The notes under the pieces were generated by a model. The model ran no database searches and was not told the origin of the DNA. It saw nothing but the letters and a program-made list of their open reading frames with translations. Source: Anaerolineales bacterium (GTDB lineage Bacteria; Chloroflexota; Anaerolineae; Anaerolineales; Villigracilaceae). Taken from it: 53,884 nt of DNA. Numbering within the stretch: the first letter of the stretch is position 1; every line of letters starts with the position of its first letter. The DNA lies in NCBI GenBank assembly GCA_014379595.1, contig JACMLM010000063.1, positions 1 through 53,884 on the forward strand, given 5' to 3'. A program made the translations under genes and the position numbers. Positions 40,215 to 48,718 of the stretch are shown here, in pieces.

Positions 40215-40967
40215 ATGAATACTACTTCTTTGTGCCGTCATATTTTTTTGTTTCTATTTATTTTCTTATTAAGCCTGATCTCCTTTGCTTGTGGAGCTGC
40301 TGCCGGCACGCCTCCTCCATCTGACTCAGAGGCTTTGCCCACGCTGTCTATATCGCTCACGGAGTCTATAGCTCCTCCATTAATCCAGCCGACTCAAATT
40401 TCTGTATCACCAGCCATTCCTGAAACTCGCCGCCTGACATTGGAATTCCCAGCAAAAATGCGGGCAGGTGTTGAAGCGGATATTATTATCCTTACACTCG
40501 AAGTGGATGATCTAGGTAATATCACGCCAACCGCACAAATTGATGGGAATGTTGTCGTCGGTGAAACAGTTGAAATCCCTGATCTATATGAAACACATAA
40601 TGTCACAGCTGAGGCACGGCTTGACCTGGCGGGCATGATCATTCAGCCCGCTCAAGCAGTCTTTGAGCCTCTCAAGCGTGGACAATCTGTCAAATTTTAT
40701 TGGAGCATTCGTCCGCAGGAGACTGGTTTATATCGCGGTACAGTCTGGCTGCATTTGAACTTTAGTGACAAGCTTTCGGGAGAACAGAGTCGAATTGCTA
40801 TATCAGCTCAAATCATAGAAATAGAAGCGGTGGATTTCTTCGGGCTGTCTGTCAATGTGGCACGTACGTCTGGGGTGATTGGGTCAGTTGTGGGAGGGGT
40901 CATCGGTTTTCCATTTTTGGAGAATATTATTAAATTTGTATTCAAGAAGAGAAAACAAAAAATTTAA
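40215..40967 (+). CDS. Lipoprotein with C-terminal membrane helix, unknown function
   Basis: Protein of 250 residues. An N-terminal signal peptide ends in a lipobox (ISFAC), then a Pro/Ser linker, then an immunoglobulin-like beta domain (about 70-200: ETRRLTLEFPAKMRAG, GQSVKFYWSIRPQETG). A C-terminal hydrophobic, Gly-rich helix (GVIGSVVGGVIGFPFL) and basic tail (KKRKQKI) close it, so it may be tethered at both ends. No family is recognised. TATAAT lies 19 bases before the ATG without a ribosome site. The gene is the last before the nuo cluster. Confidence 0.7.
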   Translation: MNTTSLCRHIFLFLFIFLLSLISFACGAAAGTPPPSDSEALPTLSISLTESIAPPLIQPTQISVSPAIPETRRLTLEFPAKMRAGVEADIIILTLEVDDLGNITPTAQIDGNVVVGETVEIPDLYETHNVTAEARLDLAGMIIQPAQAVFEPLKRGQSVKFYWSIRPQETGLYRGTVWLHLNFSDKLSGEQSRIAISAQIIEIEAVDFFGLSVNVARTSGVIGSVVGGVIGFPFLENIIKFVFKKRKQKI

Positions 40968-40991
40968 TCGCTTTCTTCTGTATGGTACAAT
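40963..40991 (+). promoter_or_regulatory. Candidate nuoA promoter
   Basis: TTTAAT, 17-base spacer, TACAAT, about 36 bases before ATG 41028. The -35 is weak. Confidence 0.4.
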
Positions 40992-41027
40992 TTTGAAAAT
41001 TATAAGAATTCATGACGGAGTATTTAA

Positions 41028-41381
41028 ATGAACGAGTGGCTTTACATTGGTTTATTTTTTATCGTCGGGTTGATCATTCCTTTTGGCGCAATTGCTGTTG
41101 CATGGATTTTGGGACCCAAAAAACCCAATCCCATTAAACAATCAACATATGAATGCGGTATCGAGCCAGTAGGCGATGGCTGGGTGCAATTCAAAGCCCA
41201 GTACTATATTTTTGCACTCGTTTTTCTTGTATTTGATGTGGAAACAGTTTTTCTTTTCCCGTGGGCAGTAAAGCTTGGTCAATTGGGTTTGTTCGCAGTG
41301 ATTGAAGGTATTATCTTCATTATGATCCTTATGGTCGGCCTCGTTTATACCTGGCGCAAGGGGATGTTGGAGTGGGCTTAA
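41028..41381 (+). CDS. nuoA: NADH-quinone oxidoreductase subunit A
   Basis: Small membrane subunit of complex I at the junction of the membrane and peripheral arms. Its 117 residues form three helices. The conserved loop YECGIEP and FDVETVFLFPW (with the Asp and Glu near quinone coupling) are both present. It is the first gene of the cluster, but a terminator-like hairpin separates it from nuoH, and the genes usual in between (nuoB-G) are absent. ACGGAG precedes the start. Confidence 0.95.
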   Translation: MNEWLYIGLFFIVGLIIPFGAIAVAWILGPKKPNPIKQSTYECGIEPVGDGWVQFKAQYYIFALVFLVFDVETVFLFPWAVKLGQLGLFAVIEGIIFIMILMVGLVYTWRKGMLEWA

Positions 41382-41395
41382 TTTTATTTCGAAAT

Positions 41396-41434
41396 AGAAA
41401 AGGCTGATCGGATATTTTCCTTTCAGCCTTTTCT
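41396..41434 (+). terminator. Hairpin between nuoA and nuoH
   Basis: AGAAAAGGCTGA / TCAGCCTTTTCT, 12-base stem, 15-base loop, followed by TTGTG. It may end or attenuate the nuoA transcript before the rest of the cluster. Confidence 0.6.
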
Positions 41435-41455
41435 TTGTGTAAGCAGGAGTAACAC

Positions 41456-42673
41456 ATGAATTTTTGGAGTGATCCTCTAAAAGTAGCTGCGGATTGGTTG
41501 ACGGGCATCCTCGTTGGCTGGGGCATGAATGCGGTTGTCGCTCATATCCTGTTGGCTTTCCTCGGGATCTTGATGCTTGCCAGTATCTTAATGGTATTGG
41601 ATATTTTCCTGGTATGGCTCGAACGCAAGGTAGTGGCACGGTTTCAGGATCGGCTTGGACCTAATCGAGTAGGCCCTTTTGGATTAATTCAACCATTTGC
41701 AGATATTATCAAGTTGTTAATTAAAGAAGACACCACGCCCGATGGAGCAGACAGGGTAGTCTATAACATTGCACCTTTGCTTTCGATGATGTCGGTCTTG
41801 ATTTTGTGGGCGATAGTGCCGTTGGCTCCCGTACTGCTCGGCGTGGACTTGAATAGCGGCGCTTTGTTCCTGATTGCAGCAGGTGCGATTGGTACGCTTT
41901 CAATTATTATGGCAGGTTGGGCGTCTAATAACAAGTTTTCGGTCATCGGTGCTTTTCGTCAGGTGGCGGTGATGGTCTCGTTTGAAATTCCCATGCTGGC
42001 TGTTTTACTAATCCCAACCATCTTTGCAGGTTCGATGGGCATGAACACAATTATTCAAAAGCAGGATATTTGGTATTTTCTTTTGTCACCTCTAGGCGCA
42101 TTGATCTTTCTCATTGCAGCCATTGCGGAATTGGGGCGTGCGCCGTTTGACCTTGCGGAAGGCGAATCGGAATTGGTGGCTGGATACAACACAGAATATT
42201 CAGGTATGAAGTTCGGCATGTTCTATGCGGGCGAATTGCTTCATGCTTTTACTTTCGGCGGTTTCTGGGCGATTTTATTTTTTGGCGGTTATCGTTTTTT
42301 TGGCCTGGAAAAAGTCAGTCCCTTCCTTTCTATAGCAATTATTTTATTCAAGGCTCTGATCGGATATTGGATCATCATGTGGATCAAATACACGATGATG
42401 CGTATTCGTATTGATCAGATGCTCGCCTTCAATTGGAAATTTCTGACGCCTATCGCCTTCGTCCTTGTGATGGTGACCGCTTTAATGAATGCGCTTCTGC
42501 GCGACGCTTCAAGCTGGCTCTACATCACAGGCATGATCTTATCGAACATCATTCTCGGATGGGTGTCTTTGGAGATTGCCCGTTTGGTAAGTAAAAAGGA
42601 ACGCGAAAGAGTGGAAGGTCTGAAACAGCCTGCCCTGAGCAAAGCCGAAGGGGTTGTGGAGGCCCATCACTAA
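41456..42673 (+). CDS. nuoH: NADH-quinone oxidoreductase subunit H
   Basis: Complex I subunit that forms much of the quinone chamber; 405 residues and about eight helices. Key parts: ERKVVARFQDRLGPNRVGP, the FADIIKLLIKED loop, and AELGRAPFDLAEGESELVAGY, the acidic loop that couples quinone to proton movement. The C-terminus carries an unusual tail, QPALSKAEGVVEAHH, encoded by a copy of a short dispersed repeat. GGAG lies before the ATG. It is the first gene of the continuous H-J-K-L-M-M-N run. Confidence 0.95.
   Translation: MNFWSDPLKVAADWLTGILVGWGMNAVVAHILLAFLGILMLASILMVLDIFLVWLERKVVARFQDRLGPNRVGPFGLIQPFADIIKLLIKEDTTPDGADRVVYNIAPLLSMMSVLILWAIVPLAPVLLGVDLNSGALFLIAAGAIGTLSIIMAGWASNNKFSVIGAFRQVAVMVSFEIPMLAVLLIPTIFAGSMGMNTIIQKQDIWYFLLSPLGALIFLIAAIAELGRAPFDLAEGESELVAGYNTEYSGMKFGMFYAGELLHAFTFGGFWAILFFGGYRFFGLEKVSPFLSIAIILFKALIGYWIIMWIKYTMMRIRIDQMLAFNWKFLTPIAFVLVMVTALMNALLRDASSWLYITGMILSNIILGWVSLEIARLVSKKERERVEGLKQPALSKAEGVVEAHH
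42629..42653. repeat. Short repeat unit inside the 3' end of nuoH
   Basis: CCTGCCCTGAGC-AAAGCCGAAGGGG, in frame as PALSKAEG near the NuoH C-terminus. I recall similar CTGAGC-AAGCCGAAGGG units dispersed in Chloroflexota genomes; only one copy is in this window. Confidence 0.45.
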
Positions 42674-42690
42674 TAAAGATGGAGTAACTT

Positions 42691-43200
42691 ATGACTGGTG
42701 AAAAAATTATTTTTCTTATTATTGCAGGTGTGACACTTTTCTCTGGTTTCATGGTTGTGACTTCAAGTAACCTTGTCCACGCGGCCTTGTGGTTGGTGGC
42801 AGCACTTTTTGGTGTGGCTATGGTATTTGCCTTGTTGAATGCAGGCTTTATAGCTGTGGTTCAAGTGGTTGTGTATATCGGTGCGATTGCAATTCTCTTT
42901 ATCTTCGCTATTATGTTAACGCGCAGAGAACAACTTGATCATGGTGTGCAAGTCAATAAGAATTGGTGGGTGGGAGCACTTGTGGCTGTAGCTTCCTTTG
43001 CAGGACTTGTCTTTTTACTTCAGAGTTTTAACGGCTTTTCGAAAACAGCATTAGCTATCCCGTCTGGGTTTGATGCGGTGAATCAATTAGGCGATGCGCT
43101 CACCTCGCCTGCGGGATATGTCCTGCCGTTTGAAGTTGCATCAGTCTTATTACTTGCAGCATTGGTTGGCGCGGTGTATCTCGCTTTCAATAAAAAATAG
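42691..43200 (+). CDS. nuoJ: NADH-quinone oxidoreductase subunit J
   Basis: Complex I membrane subunit, 169 residues, five helices. The pi-bulge helix III region VQVVVYIGAIAILFIFAIML is recognisable and typical. It lies 17 bases after nuoH with GGAGTAAC before the ATG. The usual nuoI gene between H and J is missing here. Confidence 0.94.
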   Translation: MTGEKIIFLIIAGVTLFSGFMVVTSSNLVHAALWLVAALFGVAMVFALLNAGFIAVVQVVVYIGAIAILFIFAIMLTRREQLDHGVQVNKNWWVGALVAVASFAGLVFLLQSFNGFSKTALAIPSGFDAVNQLGDALTSPAGYVLPFEVASVLLLAALVGAVYLAFNKK

Positions 43201-43208
43201 GAGCGTTG

Positions 43209-43517
43209 ATGATTCCTCTTTCATGGTATCTCATTCTTGCAGCGGCATTATTCAGTATTGGTTTATATGGCGTGTTGGCGCGCAGAAATGCAGTTGCAAT
43301 TTTGCTTGGCGTTGAATTGATGCTCAATGCAGTAAATATAAATCTTGTGGCTTTCTGGCGTTATGGTGACGTTGCTCAAATGGCAGGGCAGGTCTTTGCG
43401 ATCATTGTATTTGCAGTAGCCGCCGCGGAAGTGGCCGTGGGTCTGGCTTTGGTGATATCTGTCTACCGCCGACGTAATACGGTCATTGCTGAAGAACTTG
43501 ATATCTTAAAGTGGTAG
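43209..43517 (+). CDS. nuoK: NADH-quinone oxidoreductase subunit K
   Basis: Small complex I antiporter-like subunit, 102 residues, three helices. Its two proton-carrying glutamates are in GVELMLNAVNINLVAF (Glu36) and AAAEVAVGLAL (Glu74). I use ATG 43209, five bases after AGGAG; a TTG one codon upstream is less likely. It follows nuoJ by eight bases and leads directly into nuoL. Confidence 0.95.
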   Translation: MIPLSWYLILAAALFSIGLYGVLARRNAVAILLGVELMLNAVNINLVAFWRYGDVAQMAGQVFAIIVFAVAAAEVAVGLALVISVYRRRNTVIAEELDILKW

Positions 43518-43523
43518 GAATTT

Positions 43524-45671
43524 ATGGTGACTGAAACATTGATTTGGTTAATTCCACTTCCGCCTGTGCTGGCTTTCTTTTTGATCGTATTGTTTACGAA
43601 TAAAAATAAAGTATTGAGTCACAGTGTGGCAATTAGCGCGGCATTCCTTTCATGGCTGGGAAGCATGATCGTGTTTGTGCGTGCGCTTGGCGTGGAACAT
43701 TTTGGTGAACATCCTTTTGAATCTGCGATTAACTGGCTTCCAACTGGCGATACATGGTTGAAGATCGGCGTATTGATCGACCCGCTTTCTGCAGTTGTTT
43801 TATTTTTTGTGGCATTCACAGTATTGATGATCTTCATTTATAGCGTTGGTTATCACAATTTCGGTCAACCCGCAGGTGACCACGATCATTCTGGCTTGCC
43901 TCCTCATGGCGCAACAGTAACAGATGACCTTGGTCACAAACACACTGTGCTTTCCATTGAACCAATGTATTCGCGCTTCTTTGCATTTATTAGCTTATTT
44001 GCATTCGGCATGTACACGCTCGTTGTTTCTGATAACCTGCTCACGCTCTTCGTTGGTTGGGAAATCATGGGTTTATGTTCTTATTTGTTGATCGGCTTTT
44101 GGTATGGAAAAGAATCTGCAAAAAATGCTGCTGTCAAAGCCTTTATGACCACACGCATTGGTGATGTGTTCATGCTGCTTGGCATAGCTTTTCTTTATAG
44201 TGTAACTGGCACGCTTTCCTATCGCGAAATTTTCACTGAAGAAATTTTACATACGCTTGCCATTATTCCATCAGGAGTGCTTGGATTATCCGCTGCTGGC
44301 TTGATCGCTTTATTACTCTTCATCGGAACGATTGGTAAATCGGCGCAATTCCCGTTACATGTCTGGCTGCCCGATGCAATGGAAGGCCCTACACCTGTCA
44401 GCGCTATGATTCATGCGGCGACGATGGTATCCGCGGGTGTGTATGCAGTCATTCGTATGTTTCCGCTCCTCAGCCTTGACCCGAAAACGATGACCATCGT
44501 TGCATTCATCGGTGCTTTCACTGCCATCTTCGCCGCGACCATCGCTGTTGCACAAAATGACATTAAGCGTGTGTTGGCTTATTCCACCATTTCACAGCTT
44601 GGATTTATGATCGCTGCGCTTGGTATCGGTGCTTATGTTGCCGCGGTCTTTCATTTAGTAACACATGCCTTCTTCAAAGCCTTGCTCTTCCTCGGCTCTG
44701 GTTCCGTCATTCATGGCATGGAACATGGAGTGCTTCACACGGGCAATCACAAAGTTGACCCGCAGGATATGTTCAATATGGGCGGCCTGCGCAAGAAGAT
44801 GCCAATTACATTCTGGACTTTCCTAATCGGCGGCTTTGCCCTTTCAGGCTTCCCAATTATTACGGCTGGTTTTTGGTCAAAAGATGAAATTCTCGCAGAT
44901 GCATTTGGACATGGTCATTGGGCAGTCTTCATTACACTTGCAGTCGCGGCATTCCTGACTGCGTTCTATACAATGAGACAAATTACTTTAACCTTTTTGG
45001 GCGAAGCTCGCACAGAAGAGGCAGAACACGCGCATGAGACTCCCTTGACGATGACTCTGCCGCTGATTATCCTTTCGGTCTTTGCTGTGACATATGGCTG
45101 GGTCGGCATCCCCGAACATTTCCCAATCCTCGGCGGACTCATGCCAAACTGGTTTCATGAATTTGTTGGCGGTACTTTGGCTGAGCATCCAGAAGCTGTA
45201 GAGTTCAATATCGTCCCTCTCTTAACTTCATTAGGTGTTGCACTTGGCGGATTATTCTTCGGCTGGCTTGCATATCGCAATGTAAATTCTGTTGAACAGG
45301 ATAAACTGCAAATTCCTTTACTTAAGAATAAATATTATTTCGACGAAATTTATGACTTCGTCTTCATCAAACCTCTAACATGGTTCTCTGAAGTCTTCGT
45401 CTCCAAATGGATGGACAAGGGTTTCATTGACGGCATTCTGCACATCTTTGGCCCCGCCACACAAGGCTTGGGAGCAATTGTCCGTAATTATTTTGATATA
45501 CCCGTGATCAATAAATTCTTTGGCGACGGCTCCTCCGATGTCACCTGGTGGGCTGGAAAAAATCTTCGTCCCATTCAAACGGGCCGTATCCAACAGTATC
45601 TTCTTCTTTCAATAGTTGTTATCTTTTTCGTTGGCGGCTTGATTTATTATTTCCTGCTGAGGAGTGTCTAA
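43524..45671 (+). CDS. nuoL: NADH-quinone oxidoreductase subunit L
   Basis: Largest antiporter-like proton-pumping subunit, 715 residues. Pump residues are present: Glu180 in LFVGWEIMG (TM5) and Lys272 in GTIGKSAQFPLHVWLPDAMEGPTPVSA (TM7), and the long C-terminal amphipathic helix with a final anchor. Oddity: an insertion of about 32 residues (113-147) after the YSVGY segment is rich in His and Asp (GDHDHSGLPPHG, LGHKH), which the standard subunit lacks. Its stop shares a base with the nuoM start (TAATG). Confidence 0.95.
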   Translation: MVTETLIWLIPLPPVLAFFLIVLFTNKNKVLSHSVAISAAFLSWLGSMIVFVRALGVEHFGEHPFESAINWLPTGDTWLKIGVLIDPLSAVVLFFVAFTVLMIFIYSVGYHNFGQPAGDHDHSGLPPHGATVTDDLGHKHTVLSIEPMYSRFFAFISLFAFGMYTLVVSDNLLTLFVGWEIMGLCSYLLIGFWYGKESAKNAAVKAFMTTRIGDVFMLLGIAFLYSVTGTLSYREIFTEEILHTLAIIPSGVLGLSAAGLIALLLFIGTIGKSAQFPLHVWLPDAMEGPTPVSAMIHAATMVSAGVYAVIRMFPLLSLDPKTMTIVAFIGAFTAIFAATIAVAQNDIKRVLAYSTISQLGFMIAALGIGAYVAAVFHLVTHAFFKALLFLGSGSVIHGMEHGVLHTGNHKVDPQDMFNMGGLRKKMPITFWTFLIGGFALSGFPIITAGFWSKDEILADAFGHGHWAVFITLAVAAFLTAFYTMRQITLTFLGEARTEEAEHAHETPLTMTLPLIILSVFAVTYGWVGIPEHFPILGGLMPNWFHEFVGGTLAEHPEAVEFNIVPLLTSLGVALGGLFFGWLAYRNVNSVEQDKLQIPLLKNKYYFDEIYDFVFIKPLTWFSEVFVSKWMDKGFIDGILHIFGPATQGLGAIVRNYFDIPVINKFFGDGSSDVTWWAGKNLRPIQTGRIQQYLLLSIVVIFFVGGLIYYFLLRSV

Positions 45672-47194
45672 TGGATTTCATTAACACTCATCTCCTCAGT
45701 CTTATCTTATTTGTCCCAACCATCGCAGCGTTGTTCATGCTCTTTCTGCCAGGTGGCGAGACGAAATTATTGCGTTGGTTCGCACTCAGCGCCAGCCTGA
45801 TTCCATTTGTGCTCACACTTATATTGTGGAACAACTTTGATTCAAATGCGACAGGTTTTCAATTTCAGGAAAATTACATCTGGTACGAAGCAATAAATTC
45901 ATCACTGCATTTAGGCGTGGACGGCATCTCGCTCTCAATGGTTTTGCTCACAACTCTTCTCACACCGCTTGCCATCCTTGCATCGTTCAGCGTGACTGAT
46001 CGCGTCAAACCATATATGATGCTTTTTCTCTTTTTGGAAACAGGCATGCTCGGTGTCTTCATGGCGCTTGACCTCTTGATCTTTTTTGTCTTTTGGGAAA
46101 TTGGTCTTGTGCCGATGTACTTCCTCATCAATCAATGGGGAAGTGCCAATAAGGAATATGCTTCGCTCAAGTTCATGCTCTACACCATGGGCGGATCACT
46201 TGGACTTTTACTCGCTGTACAAATGCTCGGCGTGCTTTTTGGGACCTATGATCTGGTTGCCCTCTATGGGCTTTGGAATTCGCTGGATCCTGGTTCTGAT
46301 CTACTGGGTATGCCTGTGCATACCGTCAAGACGATAGCCTTTTGGGCATTCACAATTGCTTTCGCCATCAAAGTCCCGATCTGGCCTTTCCATACATGGT
46401 TACCCGATGCGCACACTGAAGCTCCAACAGCAGGCTCAATGATTTTGGCTGGTGTTCTATTGAAACTTGGTGCATATGGTTTCTTGCGGCTCGTCCTTCC
46501 TTTATATCCAGTGGAAGCGAAAATATTTGCAGGCGCATTGGCATTGCTTGCAACCGCCGCGATTGTCTTTGGCGCATTTGGCTCATACGGCCAAACGGAT
46601 TTCAAGCGCCTGGTCGCATATTCGTCAGTTAATCACATGGGATTTGTAGTACTCGGTATCGCTGCAGCAGGCCTGGCCGCCGGCACGACCGATGCTCACA
46701 TCGCCATGAATGGTGCAGTGTTGCAAATGTTCAATCATGGATTATCCGCCGCAGGTATGTTCTTCCTCGTCGGTGTGATTTATGAAAGAACTCATACACG
46801 TGACCTAAATCAATATGGCGGATTATTTCCGCTTGTGCCTGTCTATGGCGGAATATTAATCTTCACATCCATGGCTTCGCTCGGCTTGCCTGGGCTCAAT
46901 GGCTTCGTCTCTGAATTTTTAGTGGTGCGAGGTTCGTATCCAGTATTGACCATTTACACTGCCATTTCCATGCTTGGTTTGCTTTTTACTGGTGCTTATA
47001 TTTTGAAAGGTTTAATGAAAGTTTTGCATGGTCCCATGAACGAACATTGGGCACACGGTGAGCATAAGTTAACTGAGATCAACACGCGTGAAATTTTCGT
47101 CATGCTGCCGCTCATGATTTTGATTTTAGCTATCGGTCTTTGGCCTGCATGGATTTTGGAAGTTATCAACAAAACAGTAGTAGCACTCTTCTAA
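45671..47194 (+). CDS. nuoM: NADH-quinone oxidoreductase subunit M (first copy)
   Basis: Antiporter-like proton-pumping subunit, 507 residues and 14 helices. Pump residues match the E. coli positions: Glu143 in FFVFWEIGLVPMY and Lys234 in FAIKVPIWPFHTWLPDAHTEAPT, with the TM12 Glu in GFVSEF. The start is ATG 45671, overlapping the nuoL stop by one base, with GGAG inside the end of nuoL. A longer frame beginning at 45548 lies within nuoL and is not used. Confidence 0.95.
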   Translation: MDFINTHLLSLILFVPTIAALFMLFLPGGETKLLRWFALSASLIPFVLTLILWNNFDSNATGFQFQENYIWYEAINSSLHLGVDGISLSMVLLTTLLTPLAILASFSVTDRVKPYMMLFLFLETGMLGVFMALDLLIFFVFWEIGLVPMYFLINQWGSANKEYASLKFMLYTMGGSLGLLLAVQMLGVLFGTYDLVALYGLWNSLDPGSDLLGMPVHTVKTIAFWAFTIAFAIKVPIWPFHTWLPDAHTEAPTAGSMILAGVLLKLGAYGFLRLVLPLYPVEAKIFAGALALLATAAIVFGAFGSYGQTDFKRLVAYSSVNHMGFVVLGIAAAGLAAGTTDAHIAMNGAVLQMFNHGLSAAGMFFLVGVIYERTHTRDLNQYGGLFPLVPVYGGILIFTSMASLGLPGLNGFVSEFLVVRGSYPVLTIYTAISMLGLLFTGAYILKGLMKVLHGPMNEHWAHGEHKLTEINTREIFVMLPLMILILAIGLWPAWILEVINKTVVALF

Positions 47195-47200
47195 GAGGCG

Positions 47201-48718
47201 ATGATGAATTTTCCGATACTAAGTATTATTACAAACCTTCCGATCGTTGCAGCTGTCATTATGTTGATGATCCCTGCCAATCGGAAGAATGAGGTTCGTG
47301 GTGTCGCCCTTGCCGCTGCGATCATTGATCTCCTGCTTTCTGCATGGATGTATTTGCAATACTTGATTCAAGATATGACGGGCTATCAATTCATTGAACA
47401 ATATAATTGGCTTCCACAACTTGGCATTACCTTTTATTTTGGCGTGGATGGGATGAGTGCTCCACTAGTGTTACTGACAGGAATTGTGATGTTTACAGGT
47501 GTTTTAATCGCATGGGGTGATGACGATAAACATGTGATGGCAGGTATCCAGGATCGTCCGCGTGAGTTTCTCGCTTTTCTTTTTATTCTTGCATGGGGGG
47601 TATTCGGCGTGTTCGTTTCACTTGATTTGTTCATGTTGTTCTTCTTCTATGAAATTGCAGTGTTCCCGATGTACTTATTGATCGCTATTTGGGGTTGGGC
47701 AAAGACTCGTGAATATGCCGCGATGAAATTGACATTGTATTTGTTTATTGGTTCTGTCATTGCTTTGGTAGGTGTGCTCGCCATGTATTGGGTTTCGTAC
47801 CAAAACACAGGTGTCTTAACTTTCGACATGCTTCACATGGAAACAGCTAATTTCTCTGCTTCTTTTCAATATATATGGTTCCTGCCTGTCTTCCTCGGCT
47901 TTGCGGTATTGGGCGGTATCTGGCCATTCCATAACTGGTCACCGGACGGGCACGTTGCAGCACCAACATCTGTTTCCATGTTCCATGCAGGTGTGTTGAT
48001 GAAACTGGGTGCATTCGCTGCGTTACGTGTGGGCATTATGCTTTTGCCAGAAGGCGCAAAGCAGTGGTCATGGTTAATTATGGCGATTGCAGCCATAGCA
48101 GTTGTTTATGGCGCTTATATTGCTTTTGTTCAAACTGACTTGAAATATATGATCGGCTTCTCGTCAGTTTCACACATGGGATTAGTGATATTGGGCATAT
48201 CCACACTTAACCATAACGGTCTAGTGGGGGCGGGTGTGCAGATGTTCTCTCATGGTGTGATGACTGCGCTCTTCTTTGCTGTGACAGGTATGATCTACGA
48301 CAGAGCGCACACACGTCAAATGTCTGAGCTTGGTGGTATGGCAAAAGTGATGCCGTTCGCAGCTGTGGGTTTTATTATCGGTGGACTCGTTTCAATGGGA
48401 ATGCCTGGTTTCTCTGGCTTCGTTGCAGAGTTTCCCATCTTCATGGGTGTCTGGCGCGTACAATGGCTAGTGGCGGTGATTTCAAGTATCTCAATTGTTA
48501 TTACAGCAGCTTACATTCTCCTCGCAGTTCGCCGTGTCTTCTTCAACCCCATGCCTGAAAAACTTGAAGGCCATATCACAGATGTTACTGTCATGGATAA
48601 AATAGCAATTTTCACTTTATGTTTTTTCATGGTGCTCATTGGTATCTTCCCGTCTTTCATGGTTCCCATGATGGAAAAGGGTGTTGAAAATATTCTGCGC
48701 CTTTTGGGAGGTGCATAA
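47201..48718 (+). CDS. nuoM2: NADH-quinone oxidoreductase subunit M (second copy, TM7 lysine missing)
   Basis: Second NuoM, 505 residues, clearly divergent from the first. The TM5 Glu151 (FFYEIAVFPMYL), the TM8 Lys268 (LMKLGAF) and the TM12 Glu (GFVAEF) are kept. The TM7 stretch reads GFAVLGGIWPFHNWSPDGH, so the central Lys (position 237 here) is a Leu. The start is ATG 47201 or ATG 47204; GAGG favours the second. Extra NuoM copies are known from complex I forms with longer pump chains. It lies seven bases after the first nuoM. Confidence 0.93.
   Translation: MMNFPILSIITNLPIVAAVIMLMIPANRKNEVRGVALAAAIIDLLLSAWMYLQYLIQDMTGYQFIEQYNWLPQLGITFYFGVDGMSAPLVLLTGIVMFTGVLIAWGDDDKHVMAGIQDRPREFLAFLFILAWGVFGVFVSLDLFMLFFFYEIAVFPMYLLIAIWGWAKTREYAAMKLTLYLFIGSVIALVGVLAMYWVSYQNTGVLTFDMLHMETANFSASFQYIWFLPVFLGFAVLGGIWPFHNWSPDGHVAAPTSVSMFHAGVLMKLGAFAALRVGIMLLPEGAKQWSWLIMAIAAIAVVYGAYIAFVQTDLKYMIGFSSVSHMGLVILGISTLNHNGLVGAGVQMFSHGVMTALFFAVTGMIYDRAHTRQMSELGGMAKVMPFAAVGFIIGGLVSMGMPGFSGFVAEFPIFMGVWRVQWLVAVISSISIVITAAYILLAVRRVFFNPMPEKLEGHITDVTVMDKIAIFTLCFFMVLIGIFPSFMVPMMEKGVENILRLLGGA

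Noticed and set aside
45548-45670. Longer NuoM starting inside nuoL
   Set aside because: NuoM of the normal length starts at ATG 45671, with GGAG upstream and a one-base overlap. The extension is the nuoL 3' end read in another frame.
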